In this document: in pieces, positions 1 through 5,496 of the stretch
How the letters are laid out: each line of letters begins with the position of its first letter
Numbering within the stretch: position 1 is the stretch's first letter
Source: Clostridiales bacterium
GTDB taxonomy: Bacteria; Bacillota; Clostridia; Saccharofermentanales; UBA5734
NCBI GenBank assembly: GCA_003532195.1
Contig: DOFA01000274.1
Location: 1-14,963, forward strand
Length of the DNA stretch: 14,963 nucleotides
Reading direction: 5' to 3'
The notes under the pieces: generated by a model
Databases searched by the model: none
What the model was told of the DNA's origin: nothing
What the model saw: only the letters and a program-made list of their open reading frames with translations
Translations under genes and position numbers: made by a program

Positions 1-157
1 CCGAAGGGATGCGGTACGGCTTGACGAGAAACGCCTGCACGAGGAGCGCCACGGCGATGGCGATGACGCCGAGGACGGCGTACTCGATGAGGACGTGCCG
101 GCGGCCGCCGCGGGTCTCGTCCTTACCCGCAGGCGTGCTATAGGGATCGTGGCTCAC
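1..157 (-). CDS. lepB: Signal peptidase I, N-terminal fragment (runs off the left edge)
   Basis: Only the first 52 codons are present. Translation from a GTG at 157-155 gives a short polar N-terminus (MSHDPYSTPAGKDETRGGRR), then one hydrophobic membrane segment at about residues 23-44, then QAFLVKPYRIPS. That last stretch is the approach to the catalytic Ser of type I signal peptidases (usual motif ...P-S-G-S-M), and the Ser itself lies just beyond the edge. The enzyme is membrane anchored and cleaves signal peptides from Sec and Tat substrates outside the membrane. An AAAGAGG ribosome site sits 4-5 bases before the GTG. A position after rplS is usual in both Firmicutes and Actinobacteria. 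Composition is odd for this window: 46 of 52 codons end in G or C. The VKPYRIPS wording resembles actinobacterial enzymes more than clostridial ones. The 163 bases between this gene and rplS are equally GC-rich and hold no gene; TAGACT at about 190 could be a -10 element. Confidence 0.85.
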   Translation of the reverse strand, partial: MSHDPYSTPAGKDETRGGRRHVLIEYAVLGVIAIAVALLVQAFLVKPYRIPS

Positions 158-320
158 TCAACCTCTTTCGTTGCGTCGAGCCTGGAGTCTATCAAAGGGC
201 GCTGTGCGCCAGCCGCGTGACCGGGCAGGACATGCGCGTCGCCGAAGAGTCCACCAAAGACGCGCACGTCTCGCGAGAGAGAGTACTCCCGGGCGCGACA
301 CGCGGCCGCGCCGTGGGCGA

Positions 321-665
321 CTAGCGCTGCTTCTCGCGCACGCGCGCCTGCTTGCCGACCTTCTGGCGCAGGTAGTAGAGCTTCGCGCGACGCACATCGC
401 CGATCGAGATGACCTCGATCTTGTCGATCTTGGGCGAATGGACTGGCAGGATGCGTTCCACACCGACGCCGTACGATAGGCGGCGGACAGTGATGGTTTC
501 ACAAAGGCCTCCGCCCTTGCGCGCGATCACGGTGCCTTCAAAGATCTGAACACGCTCTCTGCTGCCTTCCTTGATCTTCAGGTGCATCTTGACGAAATCA
601 CCGATCTCGACTTCCGGGTAGGCGTTGCGAAGCTGTTCGCTTTCTATGACTTTGACGAGGTCCAT
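321..665 (-). CDS. rplS: Large ribosomal subunit protein bL19
   Basis: This is a 114-residue protein of full family length. It starts MDLVKVIESEQ and contains the bL19 signatures FEGTVIARKGGG, SYGVGVERILPVHSPKI and RRAKLYYLR. bL19 sits at the 30S-50S interface of the ribosome. The ATG at 665-663 was chosen over an upstream in-frame start because a strong AGGAGG site lies 7-8 bases before it and the protein then matches family length. It is the last ribosomal gene of the ylxM-ffh operon, 116 bases after trmD. The 5' two-thirds reads like a Firmicutes protein in base use. The last 111 bases, up to a TAG stop, are about 62% GC by hand count, with Lys always AAG and many GCG and CGC codons. This matches the GC-rich lepB side rather than the rest of the window, and it is the only intact gene here that ends in TAG. 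The gene may therefore be a chimera. Confidence 0.95.
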   Translation of the reverse strand: MDLVKVIESEQLRNAYPEVEIGDFVKMHLKIKEGSRERVQIFEGTVIARKGGGLCETITVRRLSYGVGVERILPVHSPKIDKIEVISIGDVRRAKLYYLRQKVGKQARVREKQR

Positions 666-781
666 ATGCGTTCCTCCTCTCTTCTCAAGACGTTCATGCA
701 CGCAATTGGCAGCGGACCGTCCGTAATAACCTATAGAAGAATAGCAGAATCTTCGAAAAAGATCAACTGCCGTGACGGGTT

Positions 782-1561
782 TCAATCAATATTTTTGTCA
801 GCTGTTTTGTCCATGATTTCGCTAGCGAGTTCAGCCAGTTCAGAAGCCAGCGCGGCATAGGCATCCGCGTCCAGCTTCAACTGGTTGAACAGGTCAGGCC
901 GTTTCCGACAGGTTTCCATCAGGGAAGCCATTTCCTGCCACTTGACAATGTTCGCGTGATGTCCGGAAAGAAGCACATCAGGGACTGGCCGGTCGTGCCA
1001 GACAGCCGGTCTGGTGTACTGCGGGTATTCGAGCACGCCGGACATGTGCGACTCTTTGCTATATGCTTCCTGATTCGGGAGCACCCCTTCGATCAGGCGG
1101 GCAACGGCATCGATCACCACGCAGGCCGCCAGTTCGCCGCCGGTCAGGACATAGTCGCCGATCGACAGTTCTTCATCGACGATCTCGTCCAGCACGCGCT
1201 GGTCAACACCCTCATAGTGTCCGCATAACAAGACCAGATGGTCCAGGCCGGACAGCTCGATTGCCTTTTTCTGGTTGAAAACGGGTCCCTTGGGCGACAG
1301 GTAGATCGTCCGGCGGTTTGGTCCGGGACTCTTCTGCAAAGCCAATTGATGAGCGTCATGGACCGGCTGGCACATCATCAGCATGCCAGTTCCACCGCCA
1401 AAGCAATAGTCGTCGACCTTGCCATAACTGTTGACCGCGAAGTTCCTGATGTCGACCGTTTCCAGTTCGAAAGCGCCTGCTGACAAGGCCCGTCCTGTAA
1501 TGCTGGTGCCGACGGCTGCCTGGATCATCTCAGGGAAAAGGGTTAAAACCGAAACTTTCAT
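782..1561 (-). CDS. trmD: tRNA (guanine-N1)-methyltransferase TrmD
   Basis: This 259-residue SPOUT-family enzyme uses S-adenosylmethionine to methylate N1 of G37 in tRNAs that read codons with a G-adjacent anticodon, which prevents +1 frameshifting. Visible motifs are MKVSVLTLFPEM at the start, FGGGTGMLMM (54-63), LLCGHYEGVDQRV (111-123) and SIGDYVLTGGELA (133-145), the last two forming the trefoil-knot cofactor site, then GVLEYPQYTRP. Family members usually have Asp (E. coli Asp169) in the segment before GLLxxPxYTRP as the general base; here the aligned residue is Glu170 (SKESHMSGVL). Length and other motifs are normal. The ATG at 1561-1559 lies 3 bases after the rimM TGA, so the two are probably translationally coupled. 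The pairing with rimM and rplS is the conserved order. Confidence 0.97.
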   Translation of the reverse strand: MKVSVLTLFPEMIQAAVGTSITGRALSAGAFELETVDIRNFAVNSYGKVDDYCFGGGTGMLMMCQPVHDAHQLALQKSPGPNRRTIYLSPKGPVFNQKKAIELSGLDHLVLLCGHYEGVDQRVLDEIVDEELSIGDYVLTGGELAACVVIDAVARLIEGVLPNQEAYSKESHMSGVLEYPQYTRPAVWHDRPVPDVLLSGHHANIVKWQEMASLMETCRKRPDLFNQLKLDADAYAALASELAELASEIMDKTADKNID

Positions 1562-1564
1562 GAA

Positions 1565-2194
1565 TCAGTCTGCCTCTTGACCGGTTGGTATCCGACGGTA
1601 AATCTCGTAGAGACCGTCCGGCAGGGTCACGTCGATCGTCCTGGCTTCCATGTCCACGTGGTGGACGACGTGTTTCAGAACCGGTATCAGCACATCAGCT
1701 TGACCGGGGCTGGACACGACATAAACATCATGCGCCATGTTCTGCATGATATCGGTCAAACGTCCCAATAGTCCGTGGCGGGTGTCGGAAACCTGGCAGC
1801 CGATCAGGTCGCAGATGAAATAGTTGTCCTCTGGCAGCGCGATCGCGTGAGCCCGGTCGACGGTGAGCAGCCAGCCGCGCAGCTTTTCCGCTGCGTTGCG
1901 GTCATCGACGCCCTCGATCCGGACCAGCAGGGACGGCGGATTGGAGCGGACGCTCTGGATGCGGATCACCTTGCGGCTGCTCTCGTCCGGCGCCGTCAGA
2001 AAACATTCCGTCAGCTCGTTGAAGCGTTCAACCCGGTCCGTCATTGGAAAGACGCGGACCTCGCCGTTGATGCCATGCGGAGCCGTGATCCGGCCAATAT
2101 CCAGGAACGGCCGCAAACCATCCGGGCTGTTACCCGGACGATCTGATGAAAGCTGCCGCTTGCCTGATGAACGGATCGGGCTGTTGTCAGACAA
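1565..2194 (-). CDS. rimM: Ribosome maturation factor RimM
   Basis: RimM binds uS19 and helps assemble the head of the 30S subunit. The recognisable N-terminal beta-barrel begins FLDIGRITAPHGINGEVRVF and is followed by a C-terminal PRC-barrel domain (DNYFICDLIGCQVSDTRHG, then DVYVVSSP, VLIPVLKHVVHHVD and a VTLPDGLYE ending). The start is uncertain because no ATG or GTG is available. TTG at 2194 overlaps the end of khpA by 8 bases, has an AAGGTGG site 9 bases upstream and gives 209 residues, with a polar Ser/Pro/Arg-rich N-terminal tail of about 27 residues. TTG at 2116 starts directly at the conserved domain (183 residues) but has no well-spaced ribosome site and follows a small hairpin at 2121-2138. 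I annotate the longer form on the strength of the ribosome site and the overlap. The identity of the gene is not in doubt. Confidence 0.92.
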   Translation of the reverse strand: MSDNSPIRSSGKRQLSSDRPGNSPDGLRPFLDIGRITAPHGINGEVRVFPMTDRVERFNELTECFLTAPDESSRKVIRIQSVRSNPPSLLVRIEGVDDRNAAEKLRGWLLTVDRAHAIALPEDNYFICDLIGCQVSDTRHGLLGRLTDIMQNMAHDVYVVSSPGQADVLIPVLKHVVHHVDMEARTIDVTLPDGLYEIYRRIPTGQEAD

Positions 2195-2414
2195 TGTCGA
2201 CAACCACCTTTTTGCCGAGGCGAACCGCCTTGGCCTTGACAATGGCCCGGATCGCCTGCGCTCTCCGGCCTTGCTTGCCGATAACCTTGCCCATGTCCTC
2301 CGGAGCGACATGCAGCTGCAGGATGATGGTGTGTCCAAGGTCCTGCTGCGTGATCGAAATTGATTCAGGGTCGCTGACCAGGGGTTTGACAATTGTCGAA
2401 AGTAAGTCTTTCAT
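2187..2414 (-). CDS. khpA: KH-domain RNA-binding protein KhpA (YlqC family)
   Basis: This 75-residue protein is a single type II KH domain. The RNA-binding GxxG loop is GKQG (46-49) within MGKVIGKQGRRAQAIRAIV. Family members bind RNA, in several Firmicutes as a heterodimer with KhpB/Jag, with effects on cell elongation and sRNA biology. Here only RNA binding can be read from the sequence. A GGAGGA site lies 6-7 bases before the ATG. The position between rpsP and rimM is the conserved one across Gram-positive bacteria. The end of the gene overlaps one of the two possible rimM start codons. The protein is full length and shows nothing anomalous. Confidence 0.95.
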   Translation of the reverse strand: MKDLLSTIVKPLVSDPESISITQQDLGHTIILQLHVAPEDMGKVIGKQGRRAQAIRAIVKAKAVRLGKKVVVDIV

Positions 2415-2433
2415 GTCATTATCCTCCAGATTT

Positions 2434-2676
2434 TCAGAGGGCTCCGGCTTTTTTCAACAGTGCGCGGACCGTATCGGTCGGCTGTGCGCCGTTGCTGATC
2501 CACTTCTTGGCGGCTTCAGCATCGATGCTGACGGTGGCCGGGTCAGTCAGCGGATTGTAGGTGCCGATTTCCTCGATGAAACGCCCGTCCCTCGGGAAAC
2601 GGGAATCTGCGACGACGACGCGGTAGTAAGGGGCTTTCTTCGCGCCGATTCTCTTGAGACGAATTTTGACTGCCAT
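2434..2676 (-). CDS. rpsP: Small ribosomal subunit protein bS16
   Basis: This is an 80-residue protein. Its N-terminus MAVKIRLKRIGAKKAPYYRV, followed by VVADSRFPRDGR and EEIGTYNPL, is diagnostic of bS16, a primary assembly protein of the 30S body. An AAGGAGG site precedes the ATG by 8 bases. It lies between ffh and khpA, 52 bases downstream of ffh and 19 bases before khpA, consistent with one polycistronic message. It ends in TGA. Length and motifs are normal. Confidence 0.97.
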   Translation of the reverse strand: MAVKIRLKRIGAKKAPYYRVVVADSRFPRDGRFIEEIGTYNPLTDPATVSIDAEAAKKWISNGAQPTDTVRALLKKAGAL

Positions 2677-2728
2677 GGGTAATTCCTCCTTATAATATGG
2701 AACATTGTTTCTCTATGACAATAAAGGA

Positions 2729-4075
2729 TCAGAACGGAAAGCCTCGTTTGCCAAAGCCGAGACCTTTGCCCTTCCCTTTGGTCATGCTGCCAAATTGCTT
2801 CATCAGTTTCTGCGTATCTTCAAACTGGCGGACGAGACGGTTAACGTCCTGGACTGTTGTTCCGGATCCCGCGGCGATGCGCTTGCGGCGGCTGGCATTA
2901 AGCACGCCTGGATTCAGCCGCTCCCGGCGGGTCATAGAACGGATAATGGCTACATTGCGGTCGACAGCTTTTTCGTCGATCTGGCTCGCGGCAATGTTCT
3001 TGCCCATACCGGGCAGCATCCCGAGCATCTCTTTGAGCGATCCCATTTTTTTGACTTCAGTAAACTGTGCCAGCATATCTTCGAGTGTAAACTGGTTTTT
3101 GCGCAGCTTTTCGATCGATTCCAGAGCTTTCTTCTCATCGATATTAGCCGTAGCCTTTTCGATCAGGGTTAAAACATCACCCATACCCAGGATTCTCGAT
3201 GCCAGGCGGTCTGGGTGAAATTCCTCGATATCGTCGATTTTCTCACCGACGCAGATCAGTTTGATCGGTTTCCCGGTCATGCGGCGGATGGACAAAGCGG
3301 CGCCGCCCCGGGCATCGCTGTCCAGTTTGGTCATGATGAATCCATCCAGGCCGATCTGCTGATCAAAGCTCAAAGCGACATTAACCGCTTCCTGGCCGAT
3401 CATGGCGTCGACAATCAGCAGCTTTTCGGTTGGCGAGACGACCCGGCCGATGGCTTTGAGTTCTTGCATCATCTCATTGTCGATCGTCATCCGGCCGGCG
3501 GTATCGACGATTAGGGTGTCGCACAGCAGATAACGGGCCCGGTCGACTGCCTGCTCGGCGATCCGAACCGCATCGGGTTCTTCCGGTTTGATAAAACAGG
3601 GTACGCCGCACTGGCGGGCAAGGATATCCAATTGGCGGGCAGCAGCGGGGCGATGCACATCCACCGAGGTCAGCAGGGGTTTCTTGCCGCGCTTTTTGAG
3701 CATCAAGGCCATTTTGGCCGCAGTTGTCGTCTTGCCGGCGCCTTGCAGGCCATACAGCATGAAAACCGTAAAACCGGTTGGCGACACCGCCAGTTTGCTG
3801 GCGGTCTGACCTAAAATATCAATCAGGGACTCGTGGACGATCTTGACGATTTGCTGCCCGGGAGTCAAACTGGACAACACCTCGCTGCCCTTGCTTTTTT
3901 CGGCGATCTCCGCGGTCAGGTCTTTGACGACCTGGTAATTGACATCAGCTTCCAGCAAAGCCAGGCGGATTTCCCGCATCATATCCTTGATATCCTGCTC
4001 GCTGACCCGGGTTTTACCGCGCATTCTGGCGGTTATGGCGCCAAGTTTACCTGATAGGCCTTCCAGTAAAGCCAT
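2729..4075 (-). CDS. ffh: Signal recognition particle protein Ffh (SRP54)
   Basis: Ffh is the GTPase and signal-sequence-binding protein of the signal recognition particle. It works with 4.5S/6S RNA and the receptor FtsY to bring membrane proteins to SecYEG. The 448 residues show the helical N domain (1-100), then the G domain with P-loop GLQGAGKTT (109-117), DVHRPAA (139-145), DTAGR (191-195), TKLD (249-252) and GEKIDDIEEF (277-286). A Met-rich M domain follows from about 325, including the RNA-binding segment SRRKRIAAGSG, and ends in a Gly/Lys/Phe-rich tail. A GGAGG site stands 6 bases before the ATG. The gene follows ylxM in the usual Gram-positive arrangement. The SRP RNA gene is not in this window. 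Confidence 0.98.
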   Translation of the reverse strand: MALLEGLSGKLGAITARMRGKTRVSEQDIKDMMREIRLALLEADVNYQVVKDLTAEIAEKSKGSEVLSSLTPGQQIVKIVHESLIDILGQTASKLAVSPTGFTVFMLYGLQGAGKTTTAAKMALMLKKRGKKPLLTSVDVHRPAAARQLDILARQCGVPCFIKPEEPDAVRIAEQAVDRARYLLCDTLIVDTAGRMTIDNEMMQELKAIGRVVSPTEKLLIVDAMIGQEAVNVALSFDQQIGLDGFIMTKLDSDARGGAALSIRRMTGKPIKLICVGEKIDDIEEFHPDRLASRILGMGDVLTLIEKATANIDEKKALESIEKLRKNQFTLEDMLAQFTEVKKMGSLKEMLGMLPGMGKNIAASQIDEKAVDRNVAIIRSMTRRERLNPGVLNASRRKRIAAGSGTTVQDVNRLVRQFEDTQKLMKQFGSMTKGKGKGLGFGKRGFPF

Positions 4076-4102
4076 GTCTGTCCTCCAATCCAGTTTTTCT
4101 TA

Positions 4103-4141
4103 ATTCTTTTATAGCAGCCTGCATTCTTTATAGCAGCCTGC
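4103..4141. repeat. Tandem duplication of 19-20 bases across the ylxM stop codon
   Basis: Two adjacent copies, 4103-4122 and 4123-4141, read ATTCTTT(T)ATAGCAGCCTGC and differ only by one T in the run. One copy contains the last codons and the TAA stop of ylxM. The other repeats the same bases, including a second TAA-like triplet, in the spacer before ffh. It looks like a recent slippage or tandem duplication with no effect on either reading frame. Confidence 0.85.
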
Positions 4142-4472
4142 TCAATTGCAGCAACTTCTCCCGCGCTTGCCCGGCCTGACCGGTTTCGATCGCCTGCAGC
4201 GCCTGGCTGACAGACTCCTTTTCGATCCGATATCGGCTGGCCAAGCCCAGTTTGGTTTCATACCCGGCCAGGTTTTGCACGCCCCGTCGGATGCGGTCAT
4301 TCACCGCTTGCCGGGAGATATGCAGATTTTCGGCAATCTCGGACAGGGACAAGTCTTCACAGTAACGCAATTCGAGTATCTCACGGGTATGCTCGGTCAA
4401 GAGCCGGCCATAAAAGTCCAGCCAGAGGCAGATATCTGTGTTTGTCGCCTGTTGATGTTCTCCATCATTCAT
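4128..4472 (-). CDS. ylxM: YlxM-family helix-turn-helix protein, putative SRP regulator
   Basis: This 114-residue protein belongs to the UPF0122/YlxM family, small DNA- or RNA-binding-like proteins encoded beside ffh in Firmicutes and thought to modulate the SRP pathway. The visible core is LDFYGRLLTEHTREILELRYCEDLSLSEIAENL followed by the recognition helix HISRQAVNDRIRR, a sigma-70 region 4-like helix-turn-helix. The ATG at 4472-4470 is preferred over two upstream ATGs (residues 9 and 10 of the longest frame). Those two lie inside the -10 hexamer of a near-consensus promoter, so they would not be in the mRNA. No ribosome site precedes 4472, and the predicted start of transcription is about one base upstream, so translation may be leaderless. 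The gene heads the ylxM-ffh-rpsP-khpA-rimM-trmD-rplS operon and ends in TAA. Confidence 0.92.
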   Translation of the reverse strand: MNDGEHQQATNTDICLWLDFYGRLLTEHTREILELRYCEDLSLSEIAENLHISRQAVNDRIRRGVQNLAGYETKLGLASRYRIEKESVSQALQAIETGQAGQAREKLLQLSRLL

Positions 4473-4479
4473 AAAGGTC

Positions 4480-4508
4480 ATCATACCGGATTGCCGGCTG
4501 ACTGTCAA
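4480..4508 (-). promoter_or_regulatory. SigA-type promoter of the ylxM-ffh operon
   Basis: On the minus strand, TTGACA (4508-4503) and TATGAT (4485-4480) are separated by exactly 17 bases. The -35 is perfect and the -10 matches 5 of 6. The expected start of transcription is near 4473, directly before the ylxM ATG at 4472. Confidence 0.85.
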
Positions 4509-4524
4509 GTATATTTACTTGTCA
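4503..4524. promoter_or_regulatory. Palindrome over the ylxM -35 (operator-like)
   Basis: TGTCAAGTA-TATT-TACTTGTCA is an inverted repeat with 9-base arms, one mismatch and a 4-base centre. It includes the whole -35 hexamer of the ylxM promoter. It has no T-tract, so it is not a classic terminator for ftsY. A repressor site is the simplest reading, but no known regulator's consensus is recognised. Confidence 0.5.
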
Positions 4525-4556
4525 GGTTCCGATCGGTCAGGTTCCGGCGGTTCCGA
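4521..4556. repeat. GGTTCCG-containing direct repeats upstream of the ylxM promoter
   Basis: GTCAGGTTCCG occurs at 4521-4531 and again at 4536-4546. A third, partial GGTTCCGA is at 4549-4556. The spacing of 15 and then about 10 bases keeps the copies roughly in phase. They sit directly upstream of the palindrome over the -35 and before the ftsY stop at 4569. Confidence 0.6.
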
Positions 4557-4568
4557 CTGACTCCGGCC

Positions 4569-5483
4569 TTACTTTTCCGGCAGCAGCGAACGGACAAAGG
4601 ACACTGGTTCAAAATCCGTCAAGTCCTGCAGATTCTCGCCTAAACCGGCCAGCATGATCGGCGTCCGGGTTTCAAAGGCAACCGCCAGCGCCACGCCGCC
4701 TTTGGCATTGCCGTCCAGTTTGGTTATGACCAGCCCCGTCACTTCTGATACCTCCCGAAATACCCGGGCCTGGCTTACCGCGTTCTGTCCGGTAGTCGCG
4801 TCAATGACCAGCAGAGTCTCACATTTTGCGTCCGGCGCCTCTCGCTGAATGATCCTGCGGATTTTGGCCAGTTCATCCATCAGGTTTTGTTTGTTGTGCA
4901 TCCGGCCGGCTGTGTCCAGGATCAGGATATCTGCTCGACGCGCCTGGGCGGCATGTATGGCGTCAAAAACCACCGCTGCGGGATCCGATCCTTCCTGGTG
5001 GGCGATCACCGGCGTACTGGTCCTCTCGCCCCAATGTGCCAGCTGCTCGATCGCCGCCGCCCGAAAAGTGTCGGCCGCTCCCAGAATCACTTTCATCCCG
5101 GCTGATTGGAAGCGTGCGCATAATTTCCCGGCGGTTGTGGTTTTTCCGGTTCCGTTGACACCAACCATCAACAAGATGGTCAGCACGCCTGGCTGCGGAT
5201 TCAGGCGTCCTGGCGGGCCAAGTATCTCCAACATGCCGTCTTCCAGTTTTTGCAGGACAGCTGTGCGGGACGCGTCGCCGGAAGCCCGAATTTCAGAACG
5301 AATTCCCCCGATCAGCGCGCCGGCTGCCGACGATCCGACATCAGCCTGGACCAGTAGCATCTCCAGATCGTCCAGCATATCCTCGTCGAAAACCCCCATG
5401 GCTGCCGCTATCCGATTAAACCCTTCTGCTACGAAATCCCGGGTTTTTTTCATTCCCCGCCGAAAAGACTCCAACAAACCCAT
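4569..5483 (-). CDS. ftsY: Signal recognition particle receptor FtsY
   Basis: FtsY is the membrane-associated GTPase that docks the Ffh-ribosome complex at the translocon. The 304 residues have a short N-terminal helix with basic residues (MGLLESFRRGMKKTRDF), the helical N domain to about 100, and a G domain with GVNGTGKTT (108-116), DTFRAAA (138-144), DTAGR (190-194), TKLDGNAKGG (254-263) and GLGENLQDL (280-288). The long acidic A domain of E. coli FtsY is absent, as is common in Gram-positive bacteria. The gene starts 13 bases after smc with an AAAGGA site and ends in TAA. The rnc-smc-ftsY order is the usual Firmicutes one. The next gene, ylxM, has its own promoter, so this unit probably ends here, though no clear terminator is seen. 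Confidence 0.97.
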   Translation of the reverse strand: MGLLESFRRGMKKTRDFVAEGFNRIAAAMGVFDEDMLDDLEMLLVQADVGSSAAGALIGGIRSEIRASGDASRTAVLQKLEDGMLEILGPPGRLNPQPGVLTILLMVGVNGTGKTTTAGKLCARFQSAGMKVILGAADTFRAAAIEQLAHWGERTSTPVIAHQEGSDPAAVVFDAIHAAQARRADILILDTAGRMHNKQNLMDELAKIRRIIQREAPDAKCETLLVIDATTGQNAVSQARVFREVSEVTGLVITKLDGNAKGGVALAVAFETRTPIMLAGLGENLQDLTDFEPVSFVRSLLPEK

Positions 5484-5496
5484 GATTTTATTCCTT

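Noticed and set aside
2685..2721. TTGTCA-N18-TATTAT before rpsP as a promoter
   Set aside because: The start of transcription would fall inside the AAGGAGG ribosome site and remove most of it. It is more likely chance in an AT-rich gap of the operon.
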